A DNA stretch of 49,455 bases from SZAS-103 sp043747745 (GTDB lineage: Bacteria; Pseudomonadota; Gammaproteobacteria; Xanthomonadales; Xanthomonadaceae): the NCBI GenBank assembly GCA_043747745.1, contig JAYTOP010000001.1, forward strand, positions 1-49,455, in the 5' to 3' direction. Of the stretch, positions 1 to 8,522 are shown piece after piece. Both the position numbers and the translations under genes were made by a program. Position 1 is the stretch's first letter; each line of letters starts with the position of its first letter. The notes beneath the pieces were generated by a model. It saw nothing but the letters and a program-made list of their open reading frames with translations. It was not told where the DNA came from and did no database searches.

Positions 1-453
1 TGTTTATTTATCAATGCGTTACGATGCGATATCGTAACCAATCATGTGCGAAAACGCAAGCCTTTTGAGGTCAAGAAAGGCTTAAGTTGAGAGCATTGCG
101 ACAACGGGTGGGTCTTGCAGATCACCTATCGCGCTGGCGCACCCGCTCCATCGGTACGCCATCAAGACGGCACGGTTCAACACCTGGAGCCAAGCGATGA
201 AACGGTGGTCAAGTCCGTCCTTCTCAATCCCTCGTCCGCTACTGGTCGCTGACAGCGCGCATCAATCGAGAGAGCGAGCGCAACTCTGCAATGGGTTTGA
301 TGCAACCCCTCCTTGCAGCGGAACGGAACGTCCCGCGGCCATATCGTCTGCGAAATCCAGGCGTAGGACCAAGGCATCCCGCCACTGCGGGTCGAGCGAA
401 TCCCATTCATCCGACAGACAACGATTGATGCGAAACACAATGCATGCAGCGCC
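1..453. other. Gene-free left edge
   Basis: No reading frame in this stretch has convincing protein character; the open frames on both strands are short, low in hydrophobic order and rich in arginine and serine as expected for chance frames in G+C-rich DNA. Two small inverted repeats are visible: an 8-bp stem GTTACGAT/ATCGTAAC at 18-25 and 31-38, and AAGCCTTT/AAAGGCTT at 58-65 and 76-83. The first 100 bases are more AT-rich than the rest and may be the control region or 3' flank of a gene outside the window. Confidence 0.5.
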
Positions 454-1470
454 TCAAATCAGATCCAGCACCAGCAACTCGCTCTTGAGCCATGCGTAGT
501 AGATCGGCGCGGCGACCACGCCGGGCAGGCCGAACGCCGCTTCCATCACCAGCATCGCAAGCAGTAGCTCCCACGCGCGTGCGCGGATCTGGCCGCCAAC
601 GATGCGCGCGTTGAGGAAGTATTCGAACTTGTGCAACAGCACGAGGAACACCAACGCGGCGATTGCAGCCCACATCGACACCGACAGCGCGACGATCACG
701 ATCAGGGTGTTCGAGATCAGGTTGCCGACCACCGGCAGGAAGCCGATGACAAAGGTGATGATGACGAGCGTCTTCGCGAACGGCAGTGGCACGCCAGCGA
801 GCGGCATCGCAATGAGCAGGAAGATCGCGGTGAACGCGGTGTTGATCGCGGCGATCTTGGACTGCGCGAACACGATGTCGTGGAAAGCGCTCGCCAGACG
901 CACGCAACGCGCACTGAGTTCGCGGCGCAACGGACCGCTGCGCGATGGCCCCCGTTCGTGGGTCAGGGCGACCATGGCGCCGAGGATCAATCCGACCAGG
1001 ATGCGTCCGAACAGGACCAGAGTCGCCTTGCCGGCGGTCTGCAACTGATCCGAATGCTTGTGCGCGAGATCGCTGGCCGTCGCACGCAGGTCCTCGATGG
1101 TGACGGGCAGGTGCGCGACGATCGCCGCAGGCAATTGCGCATGCGCATTGTCGATGACCGGCATCAAGCGATTGAACAATGTGTCCGGATCGCCGAGTTG
1201 GGCGCGCAACACCACCACCGCACCAACGATCAGCAAGGCCAGCAGCGCGACCACAACCGCGCCGAGCAGCGCGACTGCGAGCTGGCGCGACAATGCGCCC
1301 GACAATTTGCGCTCCAGCAAGGGCGCGATCGCGCCAACGATCACATACACGAGCAAACCCGCGATCATCGCCGGAAGCAGGTGCAGAAACAGCACCAGCA
1401 GCAGCGCGACTGCCGCGACCACGTAGCTCGAATTGGCGATCCTGCGCGAGGGTTCCATCGTCGTACGCAC
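454..1470 (-). CDS. AI-2E family (PerM-like) membrane permease
   Basis: Polytopic inner-membrane protein of about 338 residues with roughly eight hydrophobic segments: two near the N-terminus (about 15-50), a long one at 64-88, then a soluble stretch (90-145), and a block of closely spaced helices from about 205 to the end. The C-terminal half carries the family-like glycine/proline pattern FVIGFLPVVGNLISN and ends in a helix with GLPGVVAAPIYYAWL. These features match the AI-2E exporter/PerM family, whose members export small molecules or act as Na+/H+ antiporters; the substrate cannot be read from sequence. The frame opens at GTG 1470; an in-frame ATG at 1458 is an equally plausible start, and neither has a strong ribosome-binding site. 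It is divergent from the gene at 1737 and stands alone. Confidence 0.8.
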   Translation of the reverse strand: MRTTMEPSRRIANSSYVVAAVALLLVLFLHLLPAMIAGLLVYVIVGAIAPLLERKLSGALSRQLAVALLGAVVVALLALLIVGAVVVLRAQLGDPDTLFNRLMPVIDNAHAQLPAAIVAHLPVTIEDLRATASDLAHKHSDQLQTAGKATLVLFGRILVGLILGAMVALTHERGPSRSGPLRRELSARCVRLASAFHDIVFAQSKIAAINTAFTAIFLLIAMPLAGVPLPFAKTLVIITFVIGFLPVVGNLISNTLIVIVALSVSMWAAIAALVFLVLLHKFEYFLNARIVGGQIRARAWELLLAMLVMEAAFGLPGVVAAPIYYAWLKSELLVLDLI

Positions 1471-1678
1471 CTGATGTGGCTGACCGGCATGCAGTCTGGC
1501 AGCGTCGATCGCCAGAGGCCAGCATCGCGACGCTGTCCCCGGTATGCTTCGGCAAGCAGCTGCGAGCCGTCACGATGCGATGTGTCGCTGTGCGCAACCA
1601 AACAATTCGACAACCCGGTTTTCGAGGAAATTCCACGATTTCCGAATTCCAGAGCATGCTTGCGCATTACGAGCCGCT

Positions 1679-1711
1679 TTGACGCGGCAACCAGACCTTG
1701 GGCGATATATA
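1679..1711 (+). promoter_or_regulatory. Possible sigma-70-like promoter for the 1737 gene
   Basis: A TTGACG hexamer at 1679-1684 is followed by an AT-rich GATATATA block at 1704-1711, about 25 bases before the ATG at 1737. The spacing (19 or more) is longer than the usual 17, so this is only a candidate. Confidence 0.25.
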
Positions 1712-1736
1712 GCCATGTCGATCCCTTGATCCGCGC

Positions 1737-2150
1737 ATGAACGAATACCTCAGGCCCTGGAAGCTGACGACCCTTGCAATCGGCATCGCCTTGTTGGTCG
1801 CAGGCGCGTACCACTACGCGGCCCCGGACTGGGACATACCCATCAGCTTCATCATGGCCAGCTTCGCCTATCTCACTGCGCCGTGGTCGATGCGTGTGCT
1901 TCTCGAACGCCAGTGGCGCCTGTTGCCTGCGGTGCTGTTGGTGGCCTGGTTCAGCGTGGACGGATGCTATTGGATCTACTGGCGCTACAAAAATCCCGTC
2001 GCACTGGACCTGATGCGCGAGGCGAACTTCCCTGCCTCACTGTCGCTGTACGGACTATGCGGCGTCCTGTGGCTGTACCGCGGCAGCCTGCGGGAGTTCC
2101 TCGCGGACTCGCGACGCTTCATCGACGGCATGCGCGGTGGCTCGCCATAG
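1737..2150 (+). CDS. Small four-helix membrane protein, unknown function
   Basis: A 137-residue protein with four hydrophobic segments at about 10-29, 36-55, 62-84 and 98-115, joined by short loops, and a charged C-terminal tail with SLREFLADSRRFIDGM. The pattern is that of a small integral membrane protein. The second and third segments are rich in Trp and Tyr. No catalytic motif, cysteine pair or signal cleavage site is visible, and I do not recognise the family. It is divergently arranged with the permease at 454-1470 and separated by about 270 bases from the next gene, so it probably has its own promoter. The ATG at 1737 is the first in frame after the likely promoter. Confidence 0.7.
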   Translation: MNEYLRPWKLTTLAIGIALLVAGAYHYAAPDWDIPISFIMASFAYLTAPWSMRVLLERQWRLLPAVLLVAWFSVDGCYWIYWRYKNPVALDLMREANFPASLSLYGLCGVLWLYRGSLREFLADSRRFIDGMRGGSP

Positions 2151-2422
2151 CGAGCCCTGTCGCTGCATCGTGCATTTCTCCGCACGCTCCTGTTCCCGAA
2201 AAGACAACGTATAGGCTGTCCTTCAACATGCGCACAACGACGATCTGCGGTGGCGCTCCGCCGACCTGCGAAAGGTCTTCCGCGACCCGACATGCTGGTG
2301 CATCATCGATTCAATGAGCCTCGAACAGACGAATAGCATTGGGTCGGGCTGATGCACCCCCAGGAAGTGCCGACGAATCGAGATACACGACAGATGCACC
2401 CTGCAACACTGGAATTTCCACC

Positions 2423-2902
2423 ATGAAAACGATCATCTTCTTCCTCGTCGTTGCCGTCATGACCGGCGTGCTGGTATGGCAATACCACACCCAATACCTC
2501 GCGCTGGAGGAGCACAAGCTGCAAATGCAGGAAGCGTCCGTCTCCCAGAGCCTCGTCGCACAACAGCGATGCACCGAGCAGGCGCATGACCGATTCAGGC
2601 GGCTCGGCTGGGAAAACGGCAAATCGGCAAAGTTCAGGAACCACTACAACGCAAAGCTCGACAAGTGTTTCGTGCTGATCGAAAACAGCACCACATCGCT
2701 GGACATAGCGTGGGATCATGCGACCTTGTCCGACGCCGGCGACGGAACGATCCTCGGGAATTATGCCTGGCGGAGTATCTCAGGCGAAAAGCCCTCCGAT
2801 GTCGCGCCTTACACATGCGACGTCACATTGCCTTCCAGTGAAAAGAAGGCCTGCAAATCCGATGCCGAATTCAAGAGCCTCATCAATGTCTACATGAAAT
2901 GA
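2423..2902 (+). CDS. Small exported or membrane-anchored protein, unknown
   Basis: The protein (159 residues from ATG 2423) starts with an uncleaved-looking hydrophobic helix (residues 3-20, IIFFLVVAVMTGVLVWQY) followed by a charged, coil-prone stretch and a globular domain. Four cysteines in the globular part (RC, KC, TC and KACKS contexts) could form two disulfides in the periplasm. I chose ATG 2423, not the in-frame opening at 2339, because the hydrophobic anchor then lies at the N-terminus and GGAA sits just upstream. Its stop codon overlaps the next frame by ATGA (2899-2902). Base composition is a little more AT-rich than the neighbours. I do not recognise a functional family. Confidence 0.65.
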   Translation: MKTIIFFLVVAVMTGVLVWQYHTQYLALEEHKLQMQEASVSQSLVAQQRCTEQAHDRFRRLGWENGKSAKFRNHYNAKLDKCFVLIENSTTSLDIAWDHATLSDAGDGTILGNYAWRSISGEKPSDVAPYTCDVTLPSSEKKACKSDAEFKSLINVYMK

Positions 2903-3344
2903 CCCACGCGCCCAAGCCGATCGAGCAACTGGATTCCGCGACCGAAGCGGTCGATGAAGCCTCCATGCATGCTCCATACAGTGCGATGAAAATCCTGTTT
3001 CCGGCCGGACACGATGGAGAAGCCGACATCCGATCGGGCTTCAAGAGCCCTGCGCACGCCATCGCGTCCGCGGACTTCACGCCGGAGAACCTGCACGCGC
3101 ACGACCTGGCCGTCCCGCTGACAGTAAGCGACCTGCGCCGCCTCGATGACCTGCGCGACCTGGTCGACGGAAACGCCATTCCGATATCGAGCCTGGAAAG
3201 CATCGCGGTGTGCGACGACAAGTTGCGCCTGAACGCGGCGCTGATCGCGAATGGGTTTGCCGCTGCGTCCAGCAACTCGGCATCTTCGAGGCGTATCCGT
3301 ACGTCCTCAAGGCGCGCATCGATGCATAGGGCACCGCAGGGTAA
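2899..3344 (+). pseudogene. Decayed N-terminal part of an ATP-grasp-type protein
   Basis: From about 2965 the translation reads MKILFPAG, then DLAVPLTVSDLRRLDDL, IPISSLESIAVCDDKL and LIANGF. This is the layout of the pre-ATP-grasp N-terminal domain of small carboxylate-amine/carbamoyl-phosphate-synthase-like ligases. Family resemblance stops at about 3258; it resumes in the -1 frame as QQLGIFEAYPYVLKARIDA, the start of the ATP-grasp fold (the PY-x-LK strand), then hits TAG at 3327-3329. The family normally has a Trp-Gly there, so TGG to TAG is the likely nonsense change, and the frame stops again at 3342. The catalytic ATP-grasp half is absent. The ATGA overlap with the preceding gene hints that the two were once co-translated. 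A short novel protein is an alternative. Confidence 0.5.
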
Positions 3345-3509
3345 CTTCATGCCTTGCCATGCGTACTATGGATTGAAGCCCTGGTTCGAACGGCTTTGAG
3401 TTCGACGCATTCGTAGCCTCTCCTCGTTTCGGCACTCACATTCGCGCAACGACCGATCCTTGATCCTTCATGCACACCGGCAATCGTGTCCACTGTTTCG
3501 GAGACCCGC

Positions 3510-4025
3510 ATGCACCGTCGCACACTACTGCAATCCATGGTCGCGTTCGCAGCGCTGCCGCTCATGCCAAGGCTCGCGCGATCAGCGAGCCAGCCGATCA
3601 ACGTGCTCATTCCGCCACTGCACAAAGCCCATGGCGAGTGGCAAAAATTGTTGCCGCCGGCGGCGTACAACGTGCTGTTCGAAGAAGGTACCGAGCGCGC
3701 GTTCACGAGTCCGCTGCTCAATGAACACCGCGTCGGCACCTTCGTGTGCGCGGCGTGTCTGCTCCCGTTGTTTTCGAGCGCCAGCAAGTTCGAGAGCGGC
3801 ACTGGCTGGCCAAGCTTCACCCAGTCGATCGCAGGCCATACCGCGTTCAAGGACGACTACAAGCTCATCGAGAAGCGCACCGAATACCACTGCGCGCGCT
3901 GCGGCGGCCACCAAGGGCACCGCTTCGACGACGGCCCGCAGCCGCGCGGTGAGCGATGGTGCAACAATGGCGTGGCATTGAACTTCATCGCCAAGGGGCA
4001 GCAGTTGCCCGCACTGAGGACCTGA
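3510..4025 (+). CDS. msrB: Peptide-methionine (R)-S-oxide reductase MsrB, exported
   Basis: Reduces methionine-R-sulfoxide in proteins. The 171-residue product has both zinc CxxC pairs (CAAC and CARC), the family block FESGTGWPSF, the GGHQGHRFDDGP motif and a catalytic cysteine in RWCNNGVALNF; most relatives have R-Y/F-C-x-N-S at that point, so the local sequence is slightly unusual. The N-terminus MHRRTLLQSMVAFAALPL has a twin-arginine and a hydrophobic stretch, suggesting Tat export to the periplasm. ATG 3510 is preferred over 3486 because GGAG lies about 7 bases upstream and the signal peptide then begins properly. The stop at 4023-4025 is 2 bases before msrA, so the pair is co-transcribed. 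Confidence 0.9.
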   Translation: MHRRTLLQSMVAFAALPLMPRLARSASQPINVLIPPLHKAHGEWQKLLPPAAYNVLFEEGTERAFTSPLLNEHRVGTFVCAACLLPLFSSASKFESGTGWPSFTQSIAGHTAFKDDYKLIEKRTEYHCARCGGHQGHRFDDGPQPRGERWCNNGVALNFIAKGQQLPALRT

Positions 4026-4027
4026 GC

Positions 4028-4714
4028 ATGCGCAAGATTTCCCATCGCTCCACTGCCGTGCTTGCGCTGGCCATTGCGCTGGGCGTTGCCGGACACGGAT
4101 TGGCTGCGTCGATGAAGCCCGCGCCGACGTCGGCGAAGCCTGTCGTCACCATGGTGTCCACGGTGCCCGGCGCGAAACTCGCGGTCGCGACTTTCGCAGG
4201 CGGCTGCTTCTGGACGATGGAACACGCCTTCGACAAGGTGCCCGGCGTGGTCAAGGCAATCTCCGGATATTCCGGCGGGCACGTGAGGAATCCGAGCTAC
4301 GACCAGGTATCGACCGGCACCACCGGTCACGTCGAGTCGGTCGAGGTGCGCTACGATCCGGCGAAAATCAGCTACACGAAACTGATGGACATCTACTGGC
4401 ACGACATCGACCCGACCCAGGTCGGCGGGCAGGCCTGCGACACCGGCGACGAATACCGCAGCATGATCTTCGTGCACGACGCGGAGCAACTGAAGCAAGC
4501 GCAGGCGTACAAGGACACTTTGCAACGCTCTGGCGTCTTCAAGCAACCGATCGCCACCCAGATCGTGAAAGCGGGCCCGTTCTACGCGGCCGAGGAATAC
4601 CACCAGCAGTTCACGATCAAGAACCCGCAGTACTACGAGCAGTATCGCGTCGGCTGCGGCCGCGATCGTCGCCTGAAAGCGGTCTGGGGCGCGCTGGCGC
4701 ACAAGTCGATTTGA
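4028..4714 (+). CDS. msrA: Peptide-methionine (S)-S-oxide reductase MsrA, exported
   Basis: Reduces methionine-S-sulfoxide, complementing MsrB. After a hydrophobic N-terminal signal (about residues 8-24, ending near GLAAS) the domain opens with AGGCFW, whose cysteine is the catalytic nucleophile, followed by GVVKAISGYSGG, YDQVSTGTTGHVESVEV, FW/YW-type IYWHDIDPTQ and YRSMIF, all MsrA hallmarks. The product has 228 residues from ATG 4028; the frame is open further upstream inside msrB but the signal peptide fixes the start. Being 2 bases behind msrB, it is the second gene of an operon whose two products both look periplasmic, unlike the cytoplasmic MsrA of most bacteria. It converges on tsaB. 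Confidence 0.93.
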   Translation: MRKISHRSTAVLALAIALGVAGHGLAASMKPAPTSAKPVVTMVSTVPGAKLAVATFAGGCFWTMEHAFDKVPGVVKAISGYSGGHVRNPSYDQVSTGTTGHVESVEVRYDPAKISYTKLMDIYWHDIDPTQVGGQACDTGDEYRSMIFVHDAEQLKQAQAYKDTLQRSGVFKQPIATQIVKAGPFYAAEEYHQQFTIKNPQYYEQYRVGCGRDRRLKAVWGALAHKSI

Positions 4715-4715
4715 T

Positions 4716-4731
4716 GCGGCGCTTTTTTTTG
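4716..4731 (+). terminator. Possible terminator tail after msrA
   Basis: Just downstream of the msrA stop a GCGGCGC segment runs into eight T residues (4723-4730). An upstream partner (GCGCGCTGGCGC, within the last msrA codons) could form a weak stem. The T-tract is clear, the hairpin is not. Confidence 0.35.
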
Positions 4732-4784
4732 GCCGCTGATGCGCGCGCATCGCGTGCGCTCAGCATGCGGGGTCGCGGGACACA

Positions 4785-5513
4785 TCAGCAGCGCGACGCC
4801 TTTTGTTCGATCACAGTGAGGGCTACCTTGTTGCGCAGGTAGACAGGCTCGATCAACTCGGGCGCCACCGCTTCGCCATGCGCAAATGCCCGCGCTGCAA
4901 GCCGCACGACATCCGCTGCACGCGGCAGTGCGGTCGCATCGTGATGCAGCAACTGTTCGCCCAGCGCATGTACCAGCGCGCCATCGTCGGCCGCGAAGCC
5001 GGTACCGACACCGATCCAGTTGCGGCGATCGGATAGCGGCACAGCATCGGGACGCACGAGTTGTTCGGCATCGATCCGCACGACGAGTCCGTCTGCATCG
5101 CGGACGAATGTTCCGATGTAGATCTCGCCCATGCGTGCATCGATCGCGGCGAGGATGTGCTGTTGCGCTATCCCCTCCCAACCGCCCCCAGCATCCGCAA
5201 GAGGATGAGCAGAAACCGCCAGCGCCGCGAGGGTCGAGACGGCGACCATTGGCCGATCCAGCGCCAGCGCGATGCCCTGCCCCAGCGCGATCGCGAGGCG
5301 CACGCCGGTGAACGCGCCGGGCCCGCGGCCGATGGCGATCGCGTCGAGTTGCGATTTCGCGATGCCGGCTTCCTCGAGCAGCGCGTCTGCCCATGGCAGA
5401 ACGAGTTCGGCGTGGCGACGCGGCGCGATCTCGAACCGTTCGCACACAGCGCCATCGATCCACAATGCAACCGAGCAGGCTTCGGTCGCGGTTTCGATCG
5501 CGAGCAATTTCAT
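4785..5513 (-). CDS. tsaB: tRNA threonylcarbamoyladenosine biosynthesis protein TsaB
   Basis: Partner of TsaD in making N6-threonylcarbamoyladenosine at position 37 of ANN-decoding tRNAs. The 242-residue product has the ASKHA-fold start MKLLAIETATEACSVALW, the RRHAELVLPWADALL segment and the strongly conserved GRGPGAFTGVRLAIALGQGI. Length is normal for the family. It is the last gene of the minus-strand operon starting at mrcB; its ATG overlaps the TGA of the VOC gene by ATGA (5510-5513), implying translational coupling. It converges on msrA with about 70 bases between. The only alternative, TsaD, is excluded by length and by lack of the metal-binding histidines. Confidence 0.95.
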   Translation of the reverse strand: MKLLAIETATEACSVALWIDGAVCERFEIAPRRHAELVLPWADALLEEAGIAKSQLDAIAIGRGPGAFTGVRLAIALGQGIALALDRPMVAVSTLAALAVSAHPLADAGGGWEGIAQQHILAAIDARMGEIYIGTFVRDADGLVVRIDAEQLVRPDAVPLSDRRNWIGVGTGFAADDGALVHALGEQLLHHDATALPRAADVVRLAARAFAHGEAVAPELIEPVYLRNKVALTVIEQKASRC

Positions 5514-5938
5514 GCGTCGCTGCCAGAAGAAGCAGCGTCGATCGCCGGCTGCCAGAGTTCGAGCAAGGTTCCATCGGGATCGACTACATAGCCGAATTTT
5601 CCCTCTGCCGTATCCTCGCGACGGTCGAGCACCTGGCAGCCTTCCACGCGCAATTCACCGAGCGTTGCATCGAGATCGTCGACACACAGGTTGATCATGA
5701 AGGGCCTGTCGCTCGGCGCAAAATGCTGAGTGTCCTGATTGAACGGCGCCCAGATCGTGCGACCAGTCGCGTCCGTGTCGGCACGTTTCCATGCAAACTG
5801 CGCACCACCCCAGTCGGCAATCTCGAAATCCAGATGCTCGCGGTACCAGCGCGCGAGCGCCTCAGGATCGCGCGACTTGAAGAACACGCCGCCGATGCCA
5901 TGCACGCGCGGTCTGCGGGTCTTGTCGGTTGCACTCAT
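5510..5938 (-). CDS. VOC (glyoxalase/bleomycin-resistance) superfamily protein
   Basis: A 142-residue single-domain protein with two beta-alpha-beta-beta-beta modules: GIGGVFFKSRDPEALARWYR near the N-terminus and INLCVDDLDATLGEL in the second half, ending in KFGYVVDPDGTLLELWQP. These are hallmark VOC segments; the final E of LLELW and an early residue of each module usually bind a divalent metal. Substrate is unknown; dioxygenase, glyoxalase-like and resistance functions are all possible. ATG 5938 is chosen because it overlaps the TGA of yoaA by ATGA and precedes the domain; the open frame extends further upstream inside yoaA without meaning. It sits between yoaA and tsaB in a coupled operon. 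Confidence 0.85.
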   Translation of the reverse strand: MSATDKTRRPRVHGIGGVFFKSRDPEALARWYREHLDFEIADWGGAQFAWKRADTDATGRTIWAPFNQDTQHFAPSDRPFMINLCVDDLDATLGELRVEGCQVLDRREDTAEGKFGYVVDPDGTLLELWQPAIDAASSGSDA

Positions 5939-7965
5939 GGCCAAATCTCCTGCGTATCGGTGTCGACGGATTCTGGCGCAAAAAAAGCCTGCACGTCGGC
6001 GATTTCGCGCGTGCGCGGCAGCGGCGGCAAGCTGTCGAAAAACACTCTGCCGTAGGATTTCCCGAGCAGGCGTGGGTCGCAAAGCACCAGCAGGCCACGG
6101 TCCTCGAAGCTGCGGATCAGGCGCCCAGCGCCCTGCTTGAGCGAAATCACCGCAGTCGGCAATTGCTCGTCACGGAACGGATTGCCGCCAGCGCGACGCA
6201 CGGCGTCGAGTCGCGCTTCGAGCACCGGATCATCGGGCGCAGCGAATGGCAGGCGATCGATCGCGACGACCGACAGCGCGTTGCCGGGAACATCCACGCC
6301 TTCCCAGAAACTCGCCGCACCGAGCAGCACGCCATTGCCGGACGCGCGGAAGCGATCGAGCAGCACGTTGCGCGGCGCAGTGCCTTGCACGAACAGCGGC
6401 CACGGATCGTTGCCGAGCAGGTCGGCCGCATCGCGCAATGCGCGGTGCGAGGTGAACAGTAAAAACGCGCGTCCACCGGATGCATGCAATACAGGCCGCA
6501 ACGCATCGATCAGCGCGCGCACGTACTCGCGCTGGTTCGGCTCGGGCAGGTTGCGCGGCAGATAGCACAACGCCTGCCGCTTCCAGTCGAACGGGCTCGG
6601 TTGCAACAATGTGGTGGGCTCGTCGAGTCCGAGACGCTGCGCGATGTGGCTGAAATCACCGCCTACCGACAGCGTCGCCGATGTGAATATCCACGCCGCG
6701 CGACTGGCTTCACGGAAATTCCGCAGCGGCGCGGACACGTCCAGCGGTGTGCGCTGCAATGTGAATCCGCGCGGCGTGAGTTCGTACCAATGAACGCCGA
6801 AGTCGTCCCGCTTGGCGGAAGTGCTTTCGGCCAGTCCGCCCCCCACATCGTCGTCCTCACCACCACGCCAGCGCGCAAGCCGTTGACGTTGCAGGTTGGC
6901 GCGCTCGAACGCCGCCGCGAATCCGGGCGACGCTTCGCTCAATGCAGACAAAGCTTCGACGAGTTGTTCCAGAGCATGATCGAGTTCGTCCAGCGCCTCG
7001 GCTGCACTCGCCTTGCCAAGCAAGCGCAGGTGCGTTCCGCGCTGGGGCAGCGTGTCGAGTTCCAGCCGCAATACGCGAAGCGCGTGTTCGAGCCCGCGCG
7101 CAGGTTGCTGGATCGTCGCGATCGCTGCGGTCACGTTCGCGCATTCGGACAAGGCATCGCGCGCGAGGTCGTTGAGCTGGCGCGCACCGATCGCCTCGCC
7201 GAAAAACTGCGCGGCGAGCTCCGGCAACTGGTGCGCTTCGTCGAGCACGAACGCGTTGGCACCGGGCAGGATCTCGCCAAAACCTTCCTGCTTGATCGCG
7301 AGATCGGCGAGCAACAGGTGATGGTTCACGACGACGATATCGGCGCTCTGCGCTTCCGCGCGCGCCTTCACGACGAAGCACTCGCCCCAGAACGGGCATT
7401 CGCTGCCGAGACAGTTCTCGGCCGTCGAGGTAATCTGCGGCCACAGCGGCGTGTCTTCCGGCATGTCGGCGAGTTCGGCCAGATCGCCACGCTTCGTGCG
7501 CGACGACCACGCGACCACGCGCTGGAATTGCGCGATGGATTCGCGCGACTGAAAACGCGACTCACCCTTCGCCTGGTTCATCCGGTACAGGCAAAGATAG
7601 TTCGCGCGGCCCTTGAGCAATGCGGTGCGCAGGCCGACGCCAAGCGCCTCGCGCACGCGCGGCAGGTCGCGGTGATAGAGCTGGTCCTGCAACGCGCGCG
7701 TACCGGTCGAGATGATCACGCGCATTCCCGACAGCAAGGCCGGAACGAGGTATGCGTAGGTTTTCCCGGTGCCGGTACCGGCCTCGGCGATCAGGCAGCC
7801 GCGTTGCTCGAACGCGTCCGCGATGGCTTCGGCGAGCCTCGCCTGCGCCGCACGCGGCACGTACCCCGGCAGCCGCTGCACGAGCGGGCCGTCTTCGGCA
7901 AGCGCGTCGCGCGCGAGTTCCGCAAGTCTCAAGGCTACATCCGCACCGGCGCAGCGATCGTGCAT
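5935..7965 (-). CDS. yoaA: DinG/YoaA-family ATP-dependent DNA helicase (XPD-like)
   Basis: Superfamily 2, 5'-3' DNA helicase of 676 residues. Walker A is AEAGTGTGKTYAY, the DEAH box is VLDEAHQLPE, and four cysteines in NYLCLYRM and ENCLGSECPFWGEC match the iron-sulfur cluster that XPD-family helicases use to separate strands. Motif V/VI-like blocks FWEGVDVPG and KQGAGRLIRS follow near the C-terminus. The opening LPGYVPRAAQ resembles YoaA more than DinG, hence the symbol. I chose ATG 7965, inside the end of the preceding lipoprotein gene (31-base overlap), because residues before it lack family character. It lies in the mrcB-tsaB operon and overlaps the VOC gene by ATGA. Confidence 0.9.
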   Translation of the reverse strand: MHDRCAGADVALRLAELARDALAEDGPLVQRLPGYVPRAAQARLAEAIADAFEQRGCLIAEAGTGTGKTYAYLVPALLSGMRVIISTGTRALQDQLYHRDLPRVREALGVGLRTALLKGRANYLCLYRMNQAKGESRFQSRESIAQFQRVVAWSSRTKRGDLAELADMPEDTPLWPQITSTAENCLGSECPFWGECFVVKARAEAQSADIVVVNHHLLLADLAIKQEGFGEILPGANAFVLDEAHQLPELAAQFFGEAIGARQLNDLARDALSECANVTAAIATIQQPARGLEHALRVLRLELDTLPQRGTHLRLLGKASAAEALDELDHALEQLVEALSALSEASPGFAAAFERANLQRQRLARWRGGEDDDVGGGLAESTSAKRDDFGVHWYELTPRGFTLQRTPLDVSAPLRNFREASRAAWIFTSATLSVGGDFSHIAQRLGLDEPTTLLQPSPFDWKRQALCYLPRNLPEPNQREYVRALIDALRPVLHASGGRAFLLFTSHRALRDAADLLGNDPWPLFVQGTAPRNVLLDRFRASGNGVLLGAASFWEGVDVPGNALSVVAIDRLPFAAPDDPVLEARLDAVRRAGGNPFRDEQLPTAVISLKQGAGRLIRSFEDRGLLVLCDPRLLGKSYGRVFFDSLPPLPRTREIADVQAFFAPESVDTDTQEIWP

Positions 7966-8522
7966 GTGACGACCTGCTGGGTCGCGGCTTGCACGCCGGT
8001 CGCATCGCCTTGCGCGAGCCGTACGAAACGCAGCGTCGTCCAGTTGCGCCGACACAGCGAACCGAGTTTCGGACCGCGATCGTACGATTGTTGCGCAAAG
8101 GCTTCGGCCTGTTTCCAGTCCTTTTGATACAGCGCGTATTCGGCGGCCTGCTGCAGCAATTCCGGATCGCCAGGAACCAGTGCGAGTGCCTGCGCGATCG
8201 CCTGTGCCGAACCCGCGATATCGGATTGAGCTTCAAGCTTCGCTGCGCGAGCGCGCAAGTCCTCGACCTGCGGATCGCGTAATGGCGTGACGTCGATTCC
8301 ATCGGTCGCCGCGACGCCCGCAGCGCGCACCTGCGCGACCATGTCGTGCGGCCCAGGCACCGCGCCACGCAGATTGCTCGACGATGCAGGCGGGGCTCCG
8401 GTCGGCTCGCACGCAATCATGCTGAAGAGCATCAGCGTGCATGCCGACAGCAAAGCGAACACGCGCCCGATGCGCGCCACGATCGCGGAAGCAGGCGATG
8501 GCCTGTGCTGGAATTTCATCAT
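7935..8522 (-). CDS. Small TPR-containing lipoprotein
   Basis: The 195-residue product begins with basic residues, a hydrophobic helix and an acceptable lipobox (FSMIAC, cysteine at about 38), so it is probably an outer- or inner-membrane lipoprotein. After a low-complexity PPASSS linker come helical segments with TPR-like spacing, including AQALALVPGDPELLQQAAEYAL and YQKDWKQAEAFAQQSYDRG. TPR lipoproteins next to class A penicillin-binding proteins can act as activators or assembly factors, and its ATG overlaps the stop of mrcB (8519-8522), so a role with PBP1B is a reasonable inference but is not shown by the sequence. A CRRNW segment near the C-terminus is not explained. Confidence 0.75.
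   Translation of the reverse strand: MMKFQHRPSPASAIVARIGRVFALLSACTLMLFSMIACEPTGAPPASSSNLRGAVPGPHDMVAQVRAAGVAATDGIDVTPLRDPQVEDLRARAAKLEAQSDIAGSAQAIAQALALVPGDPELLQQAAEYALYQKDWKQAEAFAQQSYDRGPKLGSLCRRNWTTLRFVRLAQGDATGVQAATQQVVTCTIAAPVRM

Noticed and set aside
177..440. 87-codon minus-strand frame near the left edge
   Set aside because: No hydrophobic or domain pattern and no good start; called gene-free.
407..1657. 416-codon minus-strand frame overlapping the permease
   Set aside because: Arg-rich frame out of phase with the clear membrane protein at 454-1470.
6484..8127. 547-codon plus-strand frame across yoaA
   Set aside because: Antisense to a helicase with all motifs; no protein character.
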